Below the pieces are notes generated by a model. The model saw only the letters and a program-made list of their open reading frames with translations. It ran no database searches and had not been told where the DNA came from. The position numbers were made by a program, and so were the translations under genes. Below, in pieces: positions 21,282 through 32,864 of a stretch of DNA of 64,000 nt. The first letter of the stretch is position 1; each line of letters opens with the position of its first letter. Source of the DNA: Heliocidaris erythrogramma (Eukaryota > Echinodermata > Echinoidea > Camarodonta > Echinometridae); contig CM046863.1 in assembly GCA_025617745.1 (NCBI GenBank), positions 56,805,829 through 56,869,828 on the forward strand, read 5' to 3'.

Positions 21282-21878
21282 TATTTGTTTCAGATTAGGG
21301 CTTTGTCGTTTGCTTGATATAACTTTTACATTTTCAAATACTGCTTTCAGAGTTTCATCGATCTTGGTGAGAGGCAACGAATCATGAATAATTTGAAACA
21401 TGTTTGGGTTATTTGGGTTGAATGTGTGGACAAATGGAACTATCTCCTGTTCATTTCTTTCTTTTTTAGACATCAACTCTTGCTTAATGAGTGCATTTGC
21501 CTTAGAAATACCGGTTGTAATAATTTCCTTAGGGTAATGTCTAATCAAAAGCATATGCTTTAGTTCTTCCAACCGTTTCTTTTTAGTTTCTTCATCGGAT
21601 ACAATTGTACATATTCTCCTAGCTAAATTATACGGGACATTATTTTTACACTGCTTAGGGTGACAAGATTTAAAATGCAAATATTGGTGGGTGTCTGTGA
21701 CTTTATAGAATATGTTTGTCTTTAACAAATTATCTTCCTTTATTATTTTAATATCCAAGAAATTTATTGAGCTACAATTAACATTCCATTTAAAACCAAT
21801 TGCTGGGTGTAATTCACTTAGTATCTTATGTAAATCATTAATATCTCCAAATTCAGTTTTCCAAACAATAAAACAATC

Positions 21879-22174
21879 TTTTTTAATTTGTAAACAAATC
21901 TTTCGGCATATTACTCCCAGTGTTAAAGATCGTATGCTCGATCTATAATGAAAAACACAAGTCAGAAAAAATTGGAACCAGCGGGATTCGAACCTGTCAT
22001 CTACTGCTTGCCGGGCAGCGACTTAACCACCAGGCTATCCCGCTGGTTCCAATTTTTTCTGACTTGTGTTTTTCATTATAGATCGAGCATACGATCTTTA
22101 ACACTGGGAGTAATATGCCGAAAGATTTGTTTACAAATTAAAAATTCCTCCCCAGTCAAGCTTCTTCGTTTACT
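21879..22174 (-). mobile_element. Retroposed palindromic element with a tRNA-like loop, 296 bp
   Basis: Two 108-bp arms (21880-21987 and 22037-22144) are exact inverted copies around a 49-base spacer. With the inner arm ends, the minus strand of the spacer has an A-box-like TAGCCTGGTGGTTAAGTCGC and a perfect B box GGTTCGAATCC. A full cloverleaf cannot be made: the acceptor and T-arm pairings conflict. The insert is flanked by 12-bp direct repeats AATAAAACAATC (21867-21878, 22175-22186), and the right Penelope copy has one such sequence with no insert. The T6 at the left edge would be A6 on the minus strand, consistent with retroposition. Confidence 0.85.
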
Positions 22175-22496
22175 AATAAAACAATCATCTAAGTATCTAA
22201 ACCAATTTTTTTTCGAAATACCTTTTAACTTCAACATTATAATGCGTTTCGACGCGCTCATAGAGTTTCTCCTCTAAGTATCCCATGATGAGAGAAGCAT
22301 AAGTCGGGGCCATTTTTGTTCCCATTGTAGTTCCACGTTTCTGTACATAATTATTTCCATCAAAATGGAAGGTGTTATTTTTCAATATAAAATTGACCGC
22401 GTCTAATATGAATTGTGAAGAAAAACGAGAATCAATTTCTTCCGGATATTTATTAATTCAATATTGTATACCTTTTAGACCTTCAATATTAGTAGG

Positions 22497-24730
22497 GTAT
22501 CTAAGAGGGTATCTAACTTTTTTAACTTCTTCACAATATGCTTAAAAACATTCAAGATGTTAACAAGAAAAAAAAGTGGCCTCTGTTAGGGAAAATCAAG
22601 GGGGCGTCAAGGTGGTCAAAAATGCCCTTTTCAAATTTTGTTGAGAGGTCCTTTTGTACTACCGTCACATTTTGACTTGTAACTTTCTGTATGGTCATCA
22701 GATTGGTATGAGAATTGGTAGTGTTCTTGCCAGTACTGTTATACACAGTTTGATATAAAAAATATATCCATATCAAAATGTATGTTGCCATGGCAACAGT
22801 TATCATGAATGAAAATATAACTAGAATAGAAGAATTTCATATTTTTTTCAAAGAAAATTGCTTAGACATGAAAACAATCACTTCAGTATGAGTTTGATGC
22901 AATATTCATGGTGTTTAATGACATTTCCTATCACTTTGAAACATATACAACATATATTGATAAAAGGAACTCACTTGCATATTGGCATAGTAATATGTTA
23001 TGCGTATTACAAACCTATTGTTTTCGCGTATTTTTCAAGATTTCGCAGTCTTTATGCATTAAGAATACGGACAGCTTCATTTTAACCTGCAACCCTGTTT
23101 TGTGATAATCTCATTATAATAAAGCTTGATGTTGATGTGTGTACCGATATGTCACTCATTTTGACACATGTTATAATATCTGTTGTCATGACAACCATTG
23201 TTATAACTGGTAAACTCACCCCCCCCCCTTTTTTTTGCGTTTAGAATTACCAAGAAGGACGTATTACGGTATCTAAGAGGGGTATCCGTGCACCCCCATG
23301 ACTAAACGAAACCGACTGTTTTAACTTCTTCATAGTATGCTTAAAACATCAAGATGTCAACAAGAAAAAAAAAAGTGGCCCCTCTTAGGGAAATCAAGGG
23401 GCGTCAAGATGGTAAAAAAATGCCCTTTTCAAATTTTGTTGAGAGGTCCTTTTGTACTACCGTCACATTTTGACCTGTAACTTTCTGTATGGTCATCAGA
23501 TTGGTATGAGAATTGGTAGTGTTCTTGCCAGTACTGTTATACACAGTTTGATATAAAAAATATATCCATATCAAAATGTATGTTGCCATGGCAACAGTTA
23601 TCATGAATGAAAATATAACTAGAATAGAAGAATTTCATATTTTTTTCAAAGAAAATTGCTTAGACATGAAAACAATCACTTCAGTATGAGTTTGATGCAA
23701 TATTCATGGTGTTTAATGACATTTCCTATCACTTTGAAACATATACAACATATATTGATAAAAGGAACTCACTTGCATATTGGCATAGTAATATGTTATG
23801 CGTATTACAAACCTATTGTTTTCGCGTATTTTTCAAGATTTCGCAGTCTTTATGCATTAAGAATACGGACAGCTTCATTTTAACCTGCAACCCTGTTTTG
23901 TGATAATCTCATTATAATAAAGCTTGATGTTGATGTGTGTACCGATATGTCACTCATTTTGACACATGTTATAATATCTGTTGTCATGACAACCATTGTT
24001 ATAACTGGTAAACTCACCCCCCCCCCCTTTTTTTTGCGTTTAGAATTACCAAGAAGGACGTATTACGGTATCTAAGAGGGGTATCCGTGCACCCCCATGA
24101 CTAAACGAAACCGACTGTTTTAACTTCTTCATAGTATGCTTAAAACATCAAGATGTCAACAAGAAAAAAAAAAGTGGCCCCTCTTAGGGAAATCAAGGGG
24201 CGTCAAGATGGTCAAAAAATGCCCTTTTCAAATTTTGTTGAGAGGTCCTTTTGTACTACCGTCACATTTTGACCTGTAACGTTCTGTATGGTCATCAGAT
24301 TGGTATGAAAATTGGTAGCGTTCTTGCCAGTATTGTTCTACACATATATTCATGTAAAAATGTGTGTTGTCATGGCAACAGTTATCATGAATGAAAATCT
24401 AAGTAGTATAGAAGAATTTCATATTTTTTTTCAAAGAAAATTGCTTAACATGAAAACAATCACTTCAGTATGAGTTTGATTCAATATTCGTGGTGTTTAA
24501 TGACATTCCCATCACTCTGAAGCATACACAACATAATAAGAGGAACTCAATTATCTATTGCGATAGTAGCATGTTATGCGTATTACAAACCTTTTGTTTT
24601 CGCATATTTTTTTTCCAGATTTCTCAGTTTTACACAGTAAGCATAATGAACTTCCTAATTTTAACCTGCAATTCTATGATAATCGACTATAAGAAAAACA
24701 AAATTTTATTATGTGATATATAGAATATTT
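22497..24730. repeat. ~798-bp tandem repeats, left palindrome arm (three units)
   Basis: GTATCTAAGAGGGGTATCCG begins units at 23271 and 24069; an earlier unit starts at about 22497 with a shorter join to the Penelope-like sequence. Units 1 and 2 are nearly identical over ~775 bp (GCAACAGTTATCATGAATGA, CGTCACATTTTGACCTGTAA and a C/T tract in each). The third diverges and ends near 24730. Small ORFs in them repeat with the unit and have no recognised domain. Confidence 0.9.
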
Positions 24731-24739
24731 TAATTTCTG

Positions 24740-25105
24740 CAGATTTCACAATTAGGAAGCTCTCATTGAATTGTGTATAGGTTGCAACAATGGCAATTAC
24801 ACATGTTCAGCGTGGAATCAAGCCCTGTTTCACATTATAACAAGGAAAAATTAAAATATTTCGTATTTCATGTAATAAAATACAAAAGAAATAGTGAGTG
24901 GGTGACGTCACTGGTTCCCTCATTTAATACTGAGCAGGATGTGCATACAACTGTTTTGCGAAATTAAGCGAAACTTTAAAATACCATAACTTTCTTATTT
25001 TACATCCTATTTAGATGAGATTTTCAGTGTTATGCTTGTTGGATTTTTCTCTATTTATTCAAATCAACTTTTTATGAGGGTGGACTTGGCCTTTAAGTTT
25101 TTTAG
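24740..25105. repeat. Half of a dispersed foldback MITE family
   Basis: Contains GAAATAGTGAGTGGGTGACG and CGAAACTTTAAAATACCATA. The same sequence recurs at 51510-51786 and 54620-54901. The arrangement resembles one arm of the TTAA foldback at 36272-36881 (a sentence-like order of TTTCTTATTTTACATCC, TTTTCAGTGTT, TTATTCA). The opposite arm is missing. Confidence 0.6.
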
Positions 25106-25138
25106 CTACCGTAAATCGTAATTCTAACCATAATCCTA

Positions 25139-26082
25139 ACTTTAAAGTAGAACACTGATGATTTTAAATATTGGCTTAATACTTATTATTGCATAGATGG
25201 CATAAATTAAACAAGGTTATCCAAATTTAAAGCTTGGAAACATTTGAATTAATGATTATTATCAATTATAAAACGGTAAAATACAGCCCCCGATATAGCA
25301 GCTGAAAAGCTCCTTGAACGCTGCTGAGATGTGTGACGACACAAGAGGGGCGAGTCCTGTCTAAGCAGACGATGTCCCATAACATTATACACATTTTTCA
25401 GTGCCTGTTTTGTCATCTCCTCTTCACTTATTTCTCTTACTTGACTAGCGTCAGTCTTAATGTTAGTCTGTTGCCTCACTCTTAACTTCGTGTATGGTAT
25501 TATTTTGATGAAAAATGCAGCGTTAAAAAAATAAAGGAATCAGTCACTTGTAAACAAAATAAGACGCCATTGTATTTTCAGCTGCTTGCACCGCGGCATG
25601 TTCGGCGTTTCAAGAGGGAACGAATACCATCCAGCTATTATTCGCAGGGCTTTTCAATTTGAAAATGGGGTTTATTTCATTGATCATTGACCCTTCTCCT
25701 GTGTATTTACAATCAAACGGTTTTAGTTATCAGAATCAGTTCACTTTCCCTTTTAGAATGGTGTGAAATAAGGTCATGTTTAAATGTACCAAACTCTTTA
25801 TAATTTGATAAATAATTGCATTGCAATTACGTTCATTCATTATAGGACGTCGTCTGCTTAAGCAGGATCGATCCCTCGTATGACGACATCAAAACATCGC
25901 TATATTTCTGGCGAATCCTCGGATATTCCACATGCTGAGAAGAGCTTTTATTTATGTTGTTTTTATAATCATCATATACGCAGTTGACATAAAACTCATA
26001 CGATTGCCATCTGTAAGCTTCCAAATTTCTAGTGATACATTAATTGCCATATTTGTGATTTTCTTGAGTGTTCTACTTTAAG
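25139..26082. repeat. Imperfect foldback element, ~0.94 kb
   Basis: TTAAAGTAGAACACTGATGA at 25142 is mirrored by the inverted CTTGAGTGTTCTACTTTAAG near 26063. Farther in, CTAAGCAGACGATGTCC near 25361 is mirrored by GGACGTCGTCTGCTTAAGCA near 25846. Degenerate TTAGGG/CCCTAA-like repeats lie at both outer ends (25110-25140, 26085-26122). The ORF in the left arm has no recognised domain. Confidence 0.55.
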
Positions 26083-26184
26083 TTTAAACCTAACCTTAAC
26101 CACAACCCTAAACCTAACCCTATGTGTTGGTCGTTTATGCACATAAGTCTATGTGTTAGGGTATTCTATAGTTAAGCCACACCA

Positions 26185-27020
26185 TTTATCTAATGTACGA
26201 TATAAAAGAGCAATTAAGTATCTTTTTTTTTTCCTTTTCCCTCTCTCTCTCTTTTATAATTCTTTGCTTGTCATAAATCAGTATCCCCTAACTTTTCAAA
26301 AGAGATTTATTAACATGTACCATCACCCCATCCTGGCCTGACTCCAAGTCAGGATGGGGTGATGGTATATGTTGTAGGGGAGGTGAGATAGGTTAGGACT
26401 TTGTTGGGTGGATGGGATAATTAAGGGTTAAAGAGGACATTACCCCCTCCCCTCTCCCCCCCCCCCCCTCTCTCTCTCTCGCTTCCTGGGTGTGCTGGTG
26501 CATATCTTGACAATTCATATGCATTGGTCTCTACATTGGTCTCTACCACCTTATCCCGAATTCTATCATTTCTCAAATTTGGACTTGTTGCGTATTACCC
26601 ATTGACCTGAAGAATAAGGAGCCAACATCTGTGACATTCCTTTTTTCAATTAAGTGAGATAAGGGAAGGTGGTAGAGACCAATGTAGAGACCAATGCATA
26701 TGAATTGTCAAGATATGCACCAGCACACCCAGGAAGCGAGAGAGATAGAGGGGGAGGGGGTAATGTCCTCTTTACCCTTAATTATCCCATCCACCCAACA
26801 AAGTCCTAACCTATCTCACCTCCCCTACAACATATACCATCACCCCATCCTGACTGGGAGTCAGGATGGGGTGATGGTACATGTTAATAAATCTCTTTTC
26901 AAAAGTTAGGGGACACTGATTTATGACAAGCAAAGAATTATAAAAAAGAGAGAGAGAGGGAAAAAGGAAAAACAAAGATACTTAATCGCTCTCTTACATC
27001 GTACTTTAGATAAATGGTGT
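26185..27020. repeat. ~0.8-kb palindrome nested in the centre of the large one
   Basis: The left arm (ATTTATCTAATGTACGATAT at 26187 to GGTCTCTACCACC near 26550) is mirrored by the right arm (about 26668 to 27018). Near each arm's middle sits a further hairpin: ACCATCACCCCATCCTG with its inverse at 26319-26374 and again at 26838-26880. The ~115-base spacer (26552-26666) is unique. Arms differ by small indels, for example in a C/CT tract at 26450-26480. Confidence 0.85.
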
Positions 27021-27239
27021 TTGGGCATAATAACACGTGTGTGAGTGTGTATCTTTAAAAGAGAAAAAAAAATAAAAAATAACAGATGTGTTGTCACTTA
27101 TACCTACATGTATCACACATCAGCTAGACAAAATTAGTGCTAAAACATTTAGCACGGGTTCCTTAAAATATGTTAGAAAACGAATATGTTTGCATGGTGT
27201 GGTATGGTCTGGTATTGTATTGTATTACCAGCAGTTGCC

Positions 27240-29125
27240 ATGGCAACAGAAATTCTAATATGTATCAAACTGTGTGACATAGTGATGCAAACATCGTCAT
27301 CTTTTTTATTCTTATAGTCGATTATCATAGAATTGCAGGTTAAAATTAGGAAGTTCATTATGCTTACTGTGTAAAACTGAGAAATCTGGACAAAAAAATA
27401 TGCGAAAACAAGAGGTTTGTAATACGCATAACATGCTACTATGGCAATAGATAATTGAGTTCCTCTTATTATGTTGTGTATGCGTCAGAGTGATGGGAAT
27501 GTCATTAAACACCACGAATATTGCATCAAACTCATACTGAAATGAATGTTTTCATGTCTAAGCAATTTTCTTTGAAAAAAAAAATAATTCTTCTATTCTA
27601 CTTAGATTTTCATTCATGATAACTGTTGCCATGACAACACACATTTTGACATGAATATATTTTTTATATCAAAATGTGTAAAACAGTACTGGCAAGAACG
27701 CTACCAATTTTCATACCAATCTGATGACCATACAGAAAGTTACAGGTCAAAATGTGACGGTAGTACAAAAGGACCTCTCAACAAAATTTGAAAAGGGCAT
27801 TTTTTGACCATCTTGACGCGCCTTGATTTTCCCTAAGAGGCGCCACTTTTTTTTTCTTGTTAGCATCTTGATGTTTTAAGCATACTATGAAGAAGTTAAA
27901 ACAGTCGGTTTCGTTTAGTCATGGGGGTGCACGGATACCCCTCTTAGATACCGTAATACGTCCTTCTTGGTAATTCTAAACGCAAAAAGGGGTGGGGTGA
28001 GTTTACCAGTTATAACAATCGTGTCATGACAACAGATATTATAACATGTATCAAAATGAGTGACATATCGGTACACACATCAACATCAAGCTTTATTATA
28101 ATGAGATTATCACAAAACAGGGTTGCAGGTTAAAATGAAGCTGTCCGTATTCTTAATGCATAAAGACTGCGAAATCTTGAAAAATACGCGAAAACAATAG
28201 GTTTGTAATACGCATATGCAAGTGAGTTCCTTTTATCAATATATGTTTTATATGTTTCAAAGTGATATGAAATGTCATTAAACACCATGAATATTGCATC
28301 AAACTCATACTGAAGTGATTGTTTTCATGTCTAAGCAATTTTCTTTGATAAAAAAATTTGAAATTCTTCTATTCTAGTTAGATTTTCATTCATGATAACT
28401 GTTGCCATGGCAACATACATTTTGATATGGATGTATTTTTTATATCAAAATGTGTAGAACAGTACTGGCAAGAACGCTACCAATTTTCATACCAGTCTGA
28501 TGACCATACAGAAAGTTACAGGTCAAAATGTGACGGTAGTACAAAAGGACCTCTCAACAAAATTTGAAAAGGGCATTTTTGTACCATCTTGACGCCCCCT
28601 TGATTTTCCCTAAGAAGGGCCACTTTTTTTTTTCTTGTTAACATCTTGATGTTTTAAGCATACTTTGAACAAGTCAAAACAGTCGGTTTCGTTTAGTCAT
28701 GGGGGTGCACGGATACCCCTCTTAGATACCGTAATACGTCCTTCTTGGTAATTCTAAACGCCAAAAAGGGGGGGGGGGGGTGAGTTTACCAGTTATAACA
28801 ATGGTTGTCATGACAACAGATATTATAACATGTGTCAAAATGAGTGACATATCGGTATACACACATCAACATCAAGCTTTATTATAATCAATCTGATGAC
28901 CATACAGAAAGTTACAGGTCAAAATGTGACGGTAGTACAAAAGGACCTCTCAACAAAATTTGAAAAGGGCATTTTTTGACCATCTTGACCCCCCTTGATT
29001 TTCCCTAAGAGGGGCCACTTTTTTTTCTTGTTAACATCTTGAATGTTTTTAAGCATATTATGAAGAAGTTAAAAGAGTTGGTTTCGTTTAGTCCTGGGGG
29101 GGGGGGGGGTGCACGGATACCCTCT
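27240..29125. repeat. ~0.8-kb tandem repeats, right palindrome arm
   Basis: Inverted counterparts of the left-arm units: the unit boundary CCCTCTTAGATACCGTAATA occurs at 27941 and 28716. A deletion junction at about 28888 (ATTATAAT joined to CAATCTGATGACC) removes most of the next unit before the Penelope-like copy begins. Similarity to the left arm is high but with scattered differences. Confidence 0.88.
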
Positions 29126-29139
29126 TAGATACCCTACTA

Positions 29140-30391
29140 ATATTGAGGTATACAATATTGGATTAATAAATATCCGGAAGAAATTGATTCTCGTTTTTCT
29201 TCACAATTCATATTAGACGCGGTCAATTTTATATTGAAAAATAACACCTTCCATTTTGATGGAAATAATTATGTACAGAAACGTGGAACTGCAATGACAA
29301 CAAAAATGGCACCGACTTATGCTTCTCTCTTCATAGGATACTTAGAGGAGAAACTCTATGAGCGCGTCGAAACGCATTATAATGTTGAAGTTAAAAGGTA
29401 TTTTGAGAGAAATTGGTTTAGATACTTAGATGATTGTTTTATTGTTTGGAAAACTGAATTTGGAGATATTAATGATTTACATAAGATACTAAGTGAATTA
29501 CACCCAGCAATTGGTTTTAAATGGAATGTTAATTGTAGCTCAATAAATTTTCTTGGATATTAAAATAATAAAGGAAGATAATTTGTGAAAGACAAACATA
29601 TTCAATAAAGTCACAGACAGCCACCAATATTTGCATTTTAAATCTTGTCACCCTAAGCAGTGTAAAAATAATGTCCCGTATAATTTAGCTAGGAGAATAT
29701 GTACAATTGTATCCGAATGCAAATGCACTCAGTAAGCAAGAGTTGATGTCTAAAAAAGAAAGAAATGAACAGGAGATAGTTCCATTTGTCCACACATTCA
29801 ACCCAAATAACCCAAACATGTTTCAAATTATTCATGATTCGTTGCCTCTCACCAAGATCGATGAAACTCTGAAAGCAGTATTTGAAAATGTAAAAGTTAT
29901 ATCAAGCAAACGGCAAAGCCCTAATGTGAAACAAATATTAACCAGAGCCAGATTTTCCCGAAACACCAATACAAAAGGTGGGGTAAAAAGATGCGGCGAC
30001 AAAAGATGCAAAACCTGCCCCCATTTGGATGTGACAAATAGAATCAACATCGGAATAAACAACACGGAGTTTTTAATTAAATTTCCGTTTACATGTCTAA
30101 CAAAAAACTGGATTTATTGTATAACGTGCCAAGGATGTAAGGAACAATATATTGGTGAAACAGGAGATGTTCTTCGTAACAGAGTTAGGCTTCATCGTCA
30201 ACAAATAAGACAGACAGAAAGAATATAGACAACCAAAATTGAGTGAACATATAGAAAGGTGTGCTCGTTCCGTAGAACCCAATTTCTTAATTACACCTTT
30301 TTATAAAATGAATGATGATGACAAAACTAAACGTTGCCTAAAAGAAGAACATTTCATTAATAAATTTAAACCTTCACTGAACGCTATATGA
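29140..30391 (+). pseudogene. Penelope-like retroelement, right copy, 5' truncated
   Basis: The mirror of the left copy. The RT palm is at 29234-29563 with KNNTFHFDGNNYVQKRG, TKMAPTYASLFIGYLEEKLY and FRYLDDCF. An extra T in a T-run near 29548 shifts the frame just before the FLDIKIIKED sequence. About 100 bp present in the left copy is deleted at 29718 (TATCCGAATGCAAATGCAC). The open frame 29707-30228 then carries CGDKRCKTCPHL and the GIY-YIG block IYCITCQGCKEQYIGETGD followed by RNRVRLHRQQ. The C-terminal tail FINKFKPSLNAI ends near 30391. It lacks the SINE and the hairpin element. Confidence 0.9.
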
Positions 30392-30665
30392 ATAGCTGTT
30401 CCTTTACTCAAACTGCCACATAGTATACAGTGTATATTATATTATATAATGTTGCATGTATTATTATGTGTATATACATTCAACAGTCATTCGTTGTAGA
30501 ATCCTTACCATGTCCATTGACTGCATTTTACACCAAGGATCTTTATGTATCATATTAACTTAAGAAATGCGTCAGACTATTTAATTTCGAAGTCTACATA
30601 CTCTTTTATCTCAGAATAACCAAACAAGTCTAAATTACCTGGTTTAAGCTATTGTAATCACTCTA

Positions 30666-30944
30666 CTCTATTGTGTACTGTGCCAAACAATAATCCATTG
30701 TTCCATTGACTCCAAATGCCATAATCCTTCTTCCTCTGCTCACCAGGCCTACTATTCAACATCCTCCCTGCTATCACAACTCATTCTTCTAGCTTTCTCT
30801 TCATCTACCAGCAACTATCCGTCCATTGAATAGATCTCCTAACTTTAACAACGGAGATTTGAAAGACTTGTAAAATGTACGATATTAAAGTCACATCCTG
30901 CCTTCGCGAGACGATTGATTTTTCTTCTCTCTTATTGTCCTTTT
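30666..30944. other. Unassigned DNA between the palindrome and a MITE
   Basis: AT-rich, with no ORF or repeat recognised. TTTCTTCTCTCTTATTGTCC at its end resembles sequence at 32670-32690 in the neighbouring tandem array, so the array probably starts here. Confidence 0.45.
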
Positions 30945-31094
30945 CAGGGGCCGCGGAACGTCTTGGAAAGTGGAGGGGCTAAGTGGGTGGGCTGCGTGAA
31001 TAACCACATTTTTGCGCTGCCATACGTTTGCACATGTTTACTGAAAAAAGTGGGGGGGGGGGGTGGGCTCCAGCCCCCGGTTCCGCGGTCCCTG
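30945..31094. mobile_element. Short hAT-like MITE, 150 bp
   Basis: Termini CAGGGGCCGCGGAACG and, inverted, CAGGGACCGCGGAACCGG, with a G tract inside. The flanking sequence continues as the tandem unit seen at 32690 (CTTATTTCATAATCTC). No 8-bp duplication could be confirmed. Confidence 0.65.
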
Positions 31095-31099
31095 CTGCT

Positions 31100-32830
31100 C
31101 AATCACGAGCTTGTGTCATAATCTCCACACAGGTCCTTTTCTGTATGGTTAAAAAGCTTCATTTCTTTTATCATCAATTCCCCATGTTCAACAGCAGGAT
31201 AAAGATAAACTGCTTCTTAGCGCTGCTCTATAGTTAATAGAGCTTTTTTTTTTTTAATTAACGCCCGAACAATTCTCTCTCTACTTCTAAATCTTTCACC
31301 TGTATCATAATTTCGACTGTTCTTCTTAATTCTATTTTGAAAGCTAACTCTTTCTTGTCTGTTCGGCTTTTTTAACGAATAAGAGATTTGGCCGCTAATT
31401 ATCATGTTAACTGGCGGTATGAACATGACGAAGACAAACTGCATCTTAGCTTGAAAGTCCATCGTTTCTCCCCGCTCTATAGTTAACTCAAGCTTAAAAC
31501 AAATCAGATACTTGTTTCATTATCGCAACCGAGGGCCTTTTCATTCTAGTTTTAAAAAATATTTTTCTTTTATTTTCGTCTGTTAAAAAGAGTTATAGAA
31601 TTGGCCGCTTTTTATCGTCATGTTCAAAAGCGGGATAGAGATAAACTGCTTCTTAGCGCCGCTCTAGTTAACTAGAGCTTTAAAAAATAAATAATAATGA
31701 CAACTGCTTTTTGTAAAAATTAACACCCAGACAATTCTCTCTCTCCTTCTAAATCTTTCACCTGTATCATAATTTCGACTGTTCTTCTTAATTCTATTTT
31801 GAAAGCTAACTCTTTCTTGTCTGTTCGGCTTTTTAAACGAATAAGAGATTTGGCCGCTAATTATCATGTTGACTGGCGGTATGATCATGACGAAGACAAA
31901 CTGCATCTTAGCTTGAAAGTCATCGTTTCTCCCCGCCCAATAGTTAACTCAAGCTTAAAACAAATCGGATACTTGTTTCATTATCGCAACCGAGGGCCTT
32001 TTCATTCTAGTTTTAAAAAATTATTTTCTTTTATTTTCGGCTGTTAAAAAGAGTTATAGTAGAATTGGCCGCTTTTTATTGTCATGTTCAAAAGCGGGAT
32101 AAAGATAAACTGCTTCTTAGCGCCGCTCTAGTTAACTAGAGCTTAAAAACAATGACAGCTGCTTTTTGTAAAAATTGACACCCAGACAATTCTCTCTCTC
32201 CTTCTAAATCTTTCACCTGTATCATAATTTCGACTGTTCTTCTTAGTTTTGTTTTGAAAGCTAACTCTTTGTCTGTTCGGCTTTAACGAATAAGAGAATT
32301 AGCAGGGGGGGGGGGGCGCAAGGGGCGTGCGCCCCCCTGTTTTGTGTGACAAAGTATGCCCCCAGACCCCCCAGATGGCCGTTTGGCTTCGTCAAACGGA
32401 GGGTTCCTCAGTGTGCGCCCCCCTTTCTGAAAATCTTGTATCCGCCCTGGCTAACTGGCAGTATGAACATGATGAAGATAACCTGCGTCTTAGCTTGAGA
32501 GTCATCGATTCTCTCCGCTCTATAGTTTACTCCAAAAAAAATGTATATCTACTGGTGTCTAATAGCTAATTTCTTTTCTTTTCGCCACGTTATAAAGATG
32601 TAGAGAATTCGCCCCTTTCAAAGAACAAGGATTAAGTCACCTCCAGCAAGAGACGATTATTGATTTTCTCTCTCTCTCTCTCTCTCTTTGTCCTAAATCG
32701 CGCGCTTATTTCATAATCTCTACACAGGTACATGTACTTTTCTTTCTGGTAAAAAGGCTTATTTTCTTTTCGGCTTTTCAAAGGGTTACAGAATTTACCC
32801 CTTATTGTTATCGTGTATCAACAGTTCGTT
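31100..32830. repeat. Tandem array, ~450-bp unit, about 3.5 copies, split by a LINE
   Basis: AAACTGCTTCTTAGCGC recurs at 31208, 31646 and 32106, and ATCTTTCACCTGTATCATAA at 31291, 31758 and 32208. Each unit contains CTGTTCGGCTTT, GGCCGCTAATTATCATGTT and AACCGAGGGCCTTTTCATTC. A further partial unit lies beyond the LINE (34985-35110: CTCCTTCTAAATCACACA, TTTTGAAAGCCAACTC). The unit has no significant ORF. Confidence 0.85.
32303..32449. mobile_element. Short MITE-like insertion in the array, ~147 bp
   Basis: An insertion relative to the other array units: AGAGATTTGGCCGCTAATTA is replaced by AGAGAATTAG, then CAGGGGG...GCCCTG, then GCTAACTGGC. The interior is C/G rich (GCGCCCCCC blocks). The ends CAGGG/CCCTG fit a degenerate hAT-like terminus. 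The target duplication is unclear. Confidence 0.5.
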
Positions 32831-32864
32831 GTTCGTAAGTCATCTTTTCACTACACTCTAGTTA

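Larger units (their letters stand above)
20600..22497 (-). pseudogene. Penelope-like retroelement, left copy, 5' truncated
   Basis: Read on the minus strand, the RT palm comes first (22385-22197) with KNNTFHFDGNNYVQKRG and TTMGTKMAPTYASLIMGYLE, then FRYLDDCF near 22195. Motif D/thumb sequence FLDIKIIKEDNLLKTNIFYK starts at 21760 and stays open to about 21290. A Cys-rich linker CGDKRCKTCPHL and the GIY-YIG endonuclease IYCITCQGCKEQYIGETGD (near 20860-20800) end the protein, with LSEHIERCARSVEPNFLITP in a shifted frame near 20690. RT plus C-terminal GIY-YIG is diagnostic of Penelope-like elements. A SINE (21009-21281) and a hairpin element (21879-22174) interrupt it, and there are additional frameshifts, so it is dead. 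Confidence 0.9.
20290..30665. repeat. ~10-kb interrupted palindrome
   Basis: The left arm runs from about 20290 (TTACAATAGCTTAAACC) to 24730, and the right arm from about 27240 to 30665 (GGTTTAAGCTATTGTAA). Arm contents mirror each other in order: flank, Penelope-like 3' end, GIY-YIG region, RT region, a shared 5' truncation point, then ~0.8-kb tandem repeats. The centre (24730-27240) is not symmetric around the same axis and contains two smaller inverted structures. Arms differ by substitutions, by deletions in the right arm and by two insertions found only in the left arm. Confidence 0.9.

Noticed and set aside
22858-23903. Repeated 75- and 65-codon ORFs in the ~798-bp units
   Set aside because: They recur because the DNA is duplicated. 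The right palindrome arm does not preserve them, and no domain is visible.
25249-25479. 76-codon minus ORF in the central foldback
   Set aside because: It lies in one arm of an imperfect inverted repeat, the other arm does not preserve the frame, and no motif was seen.
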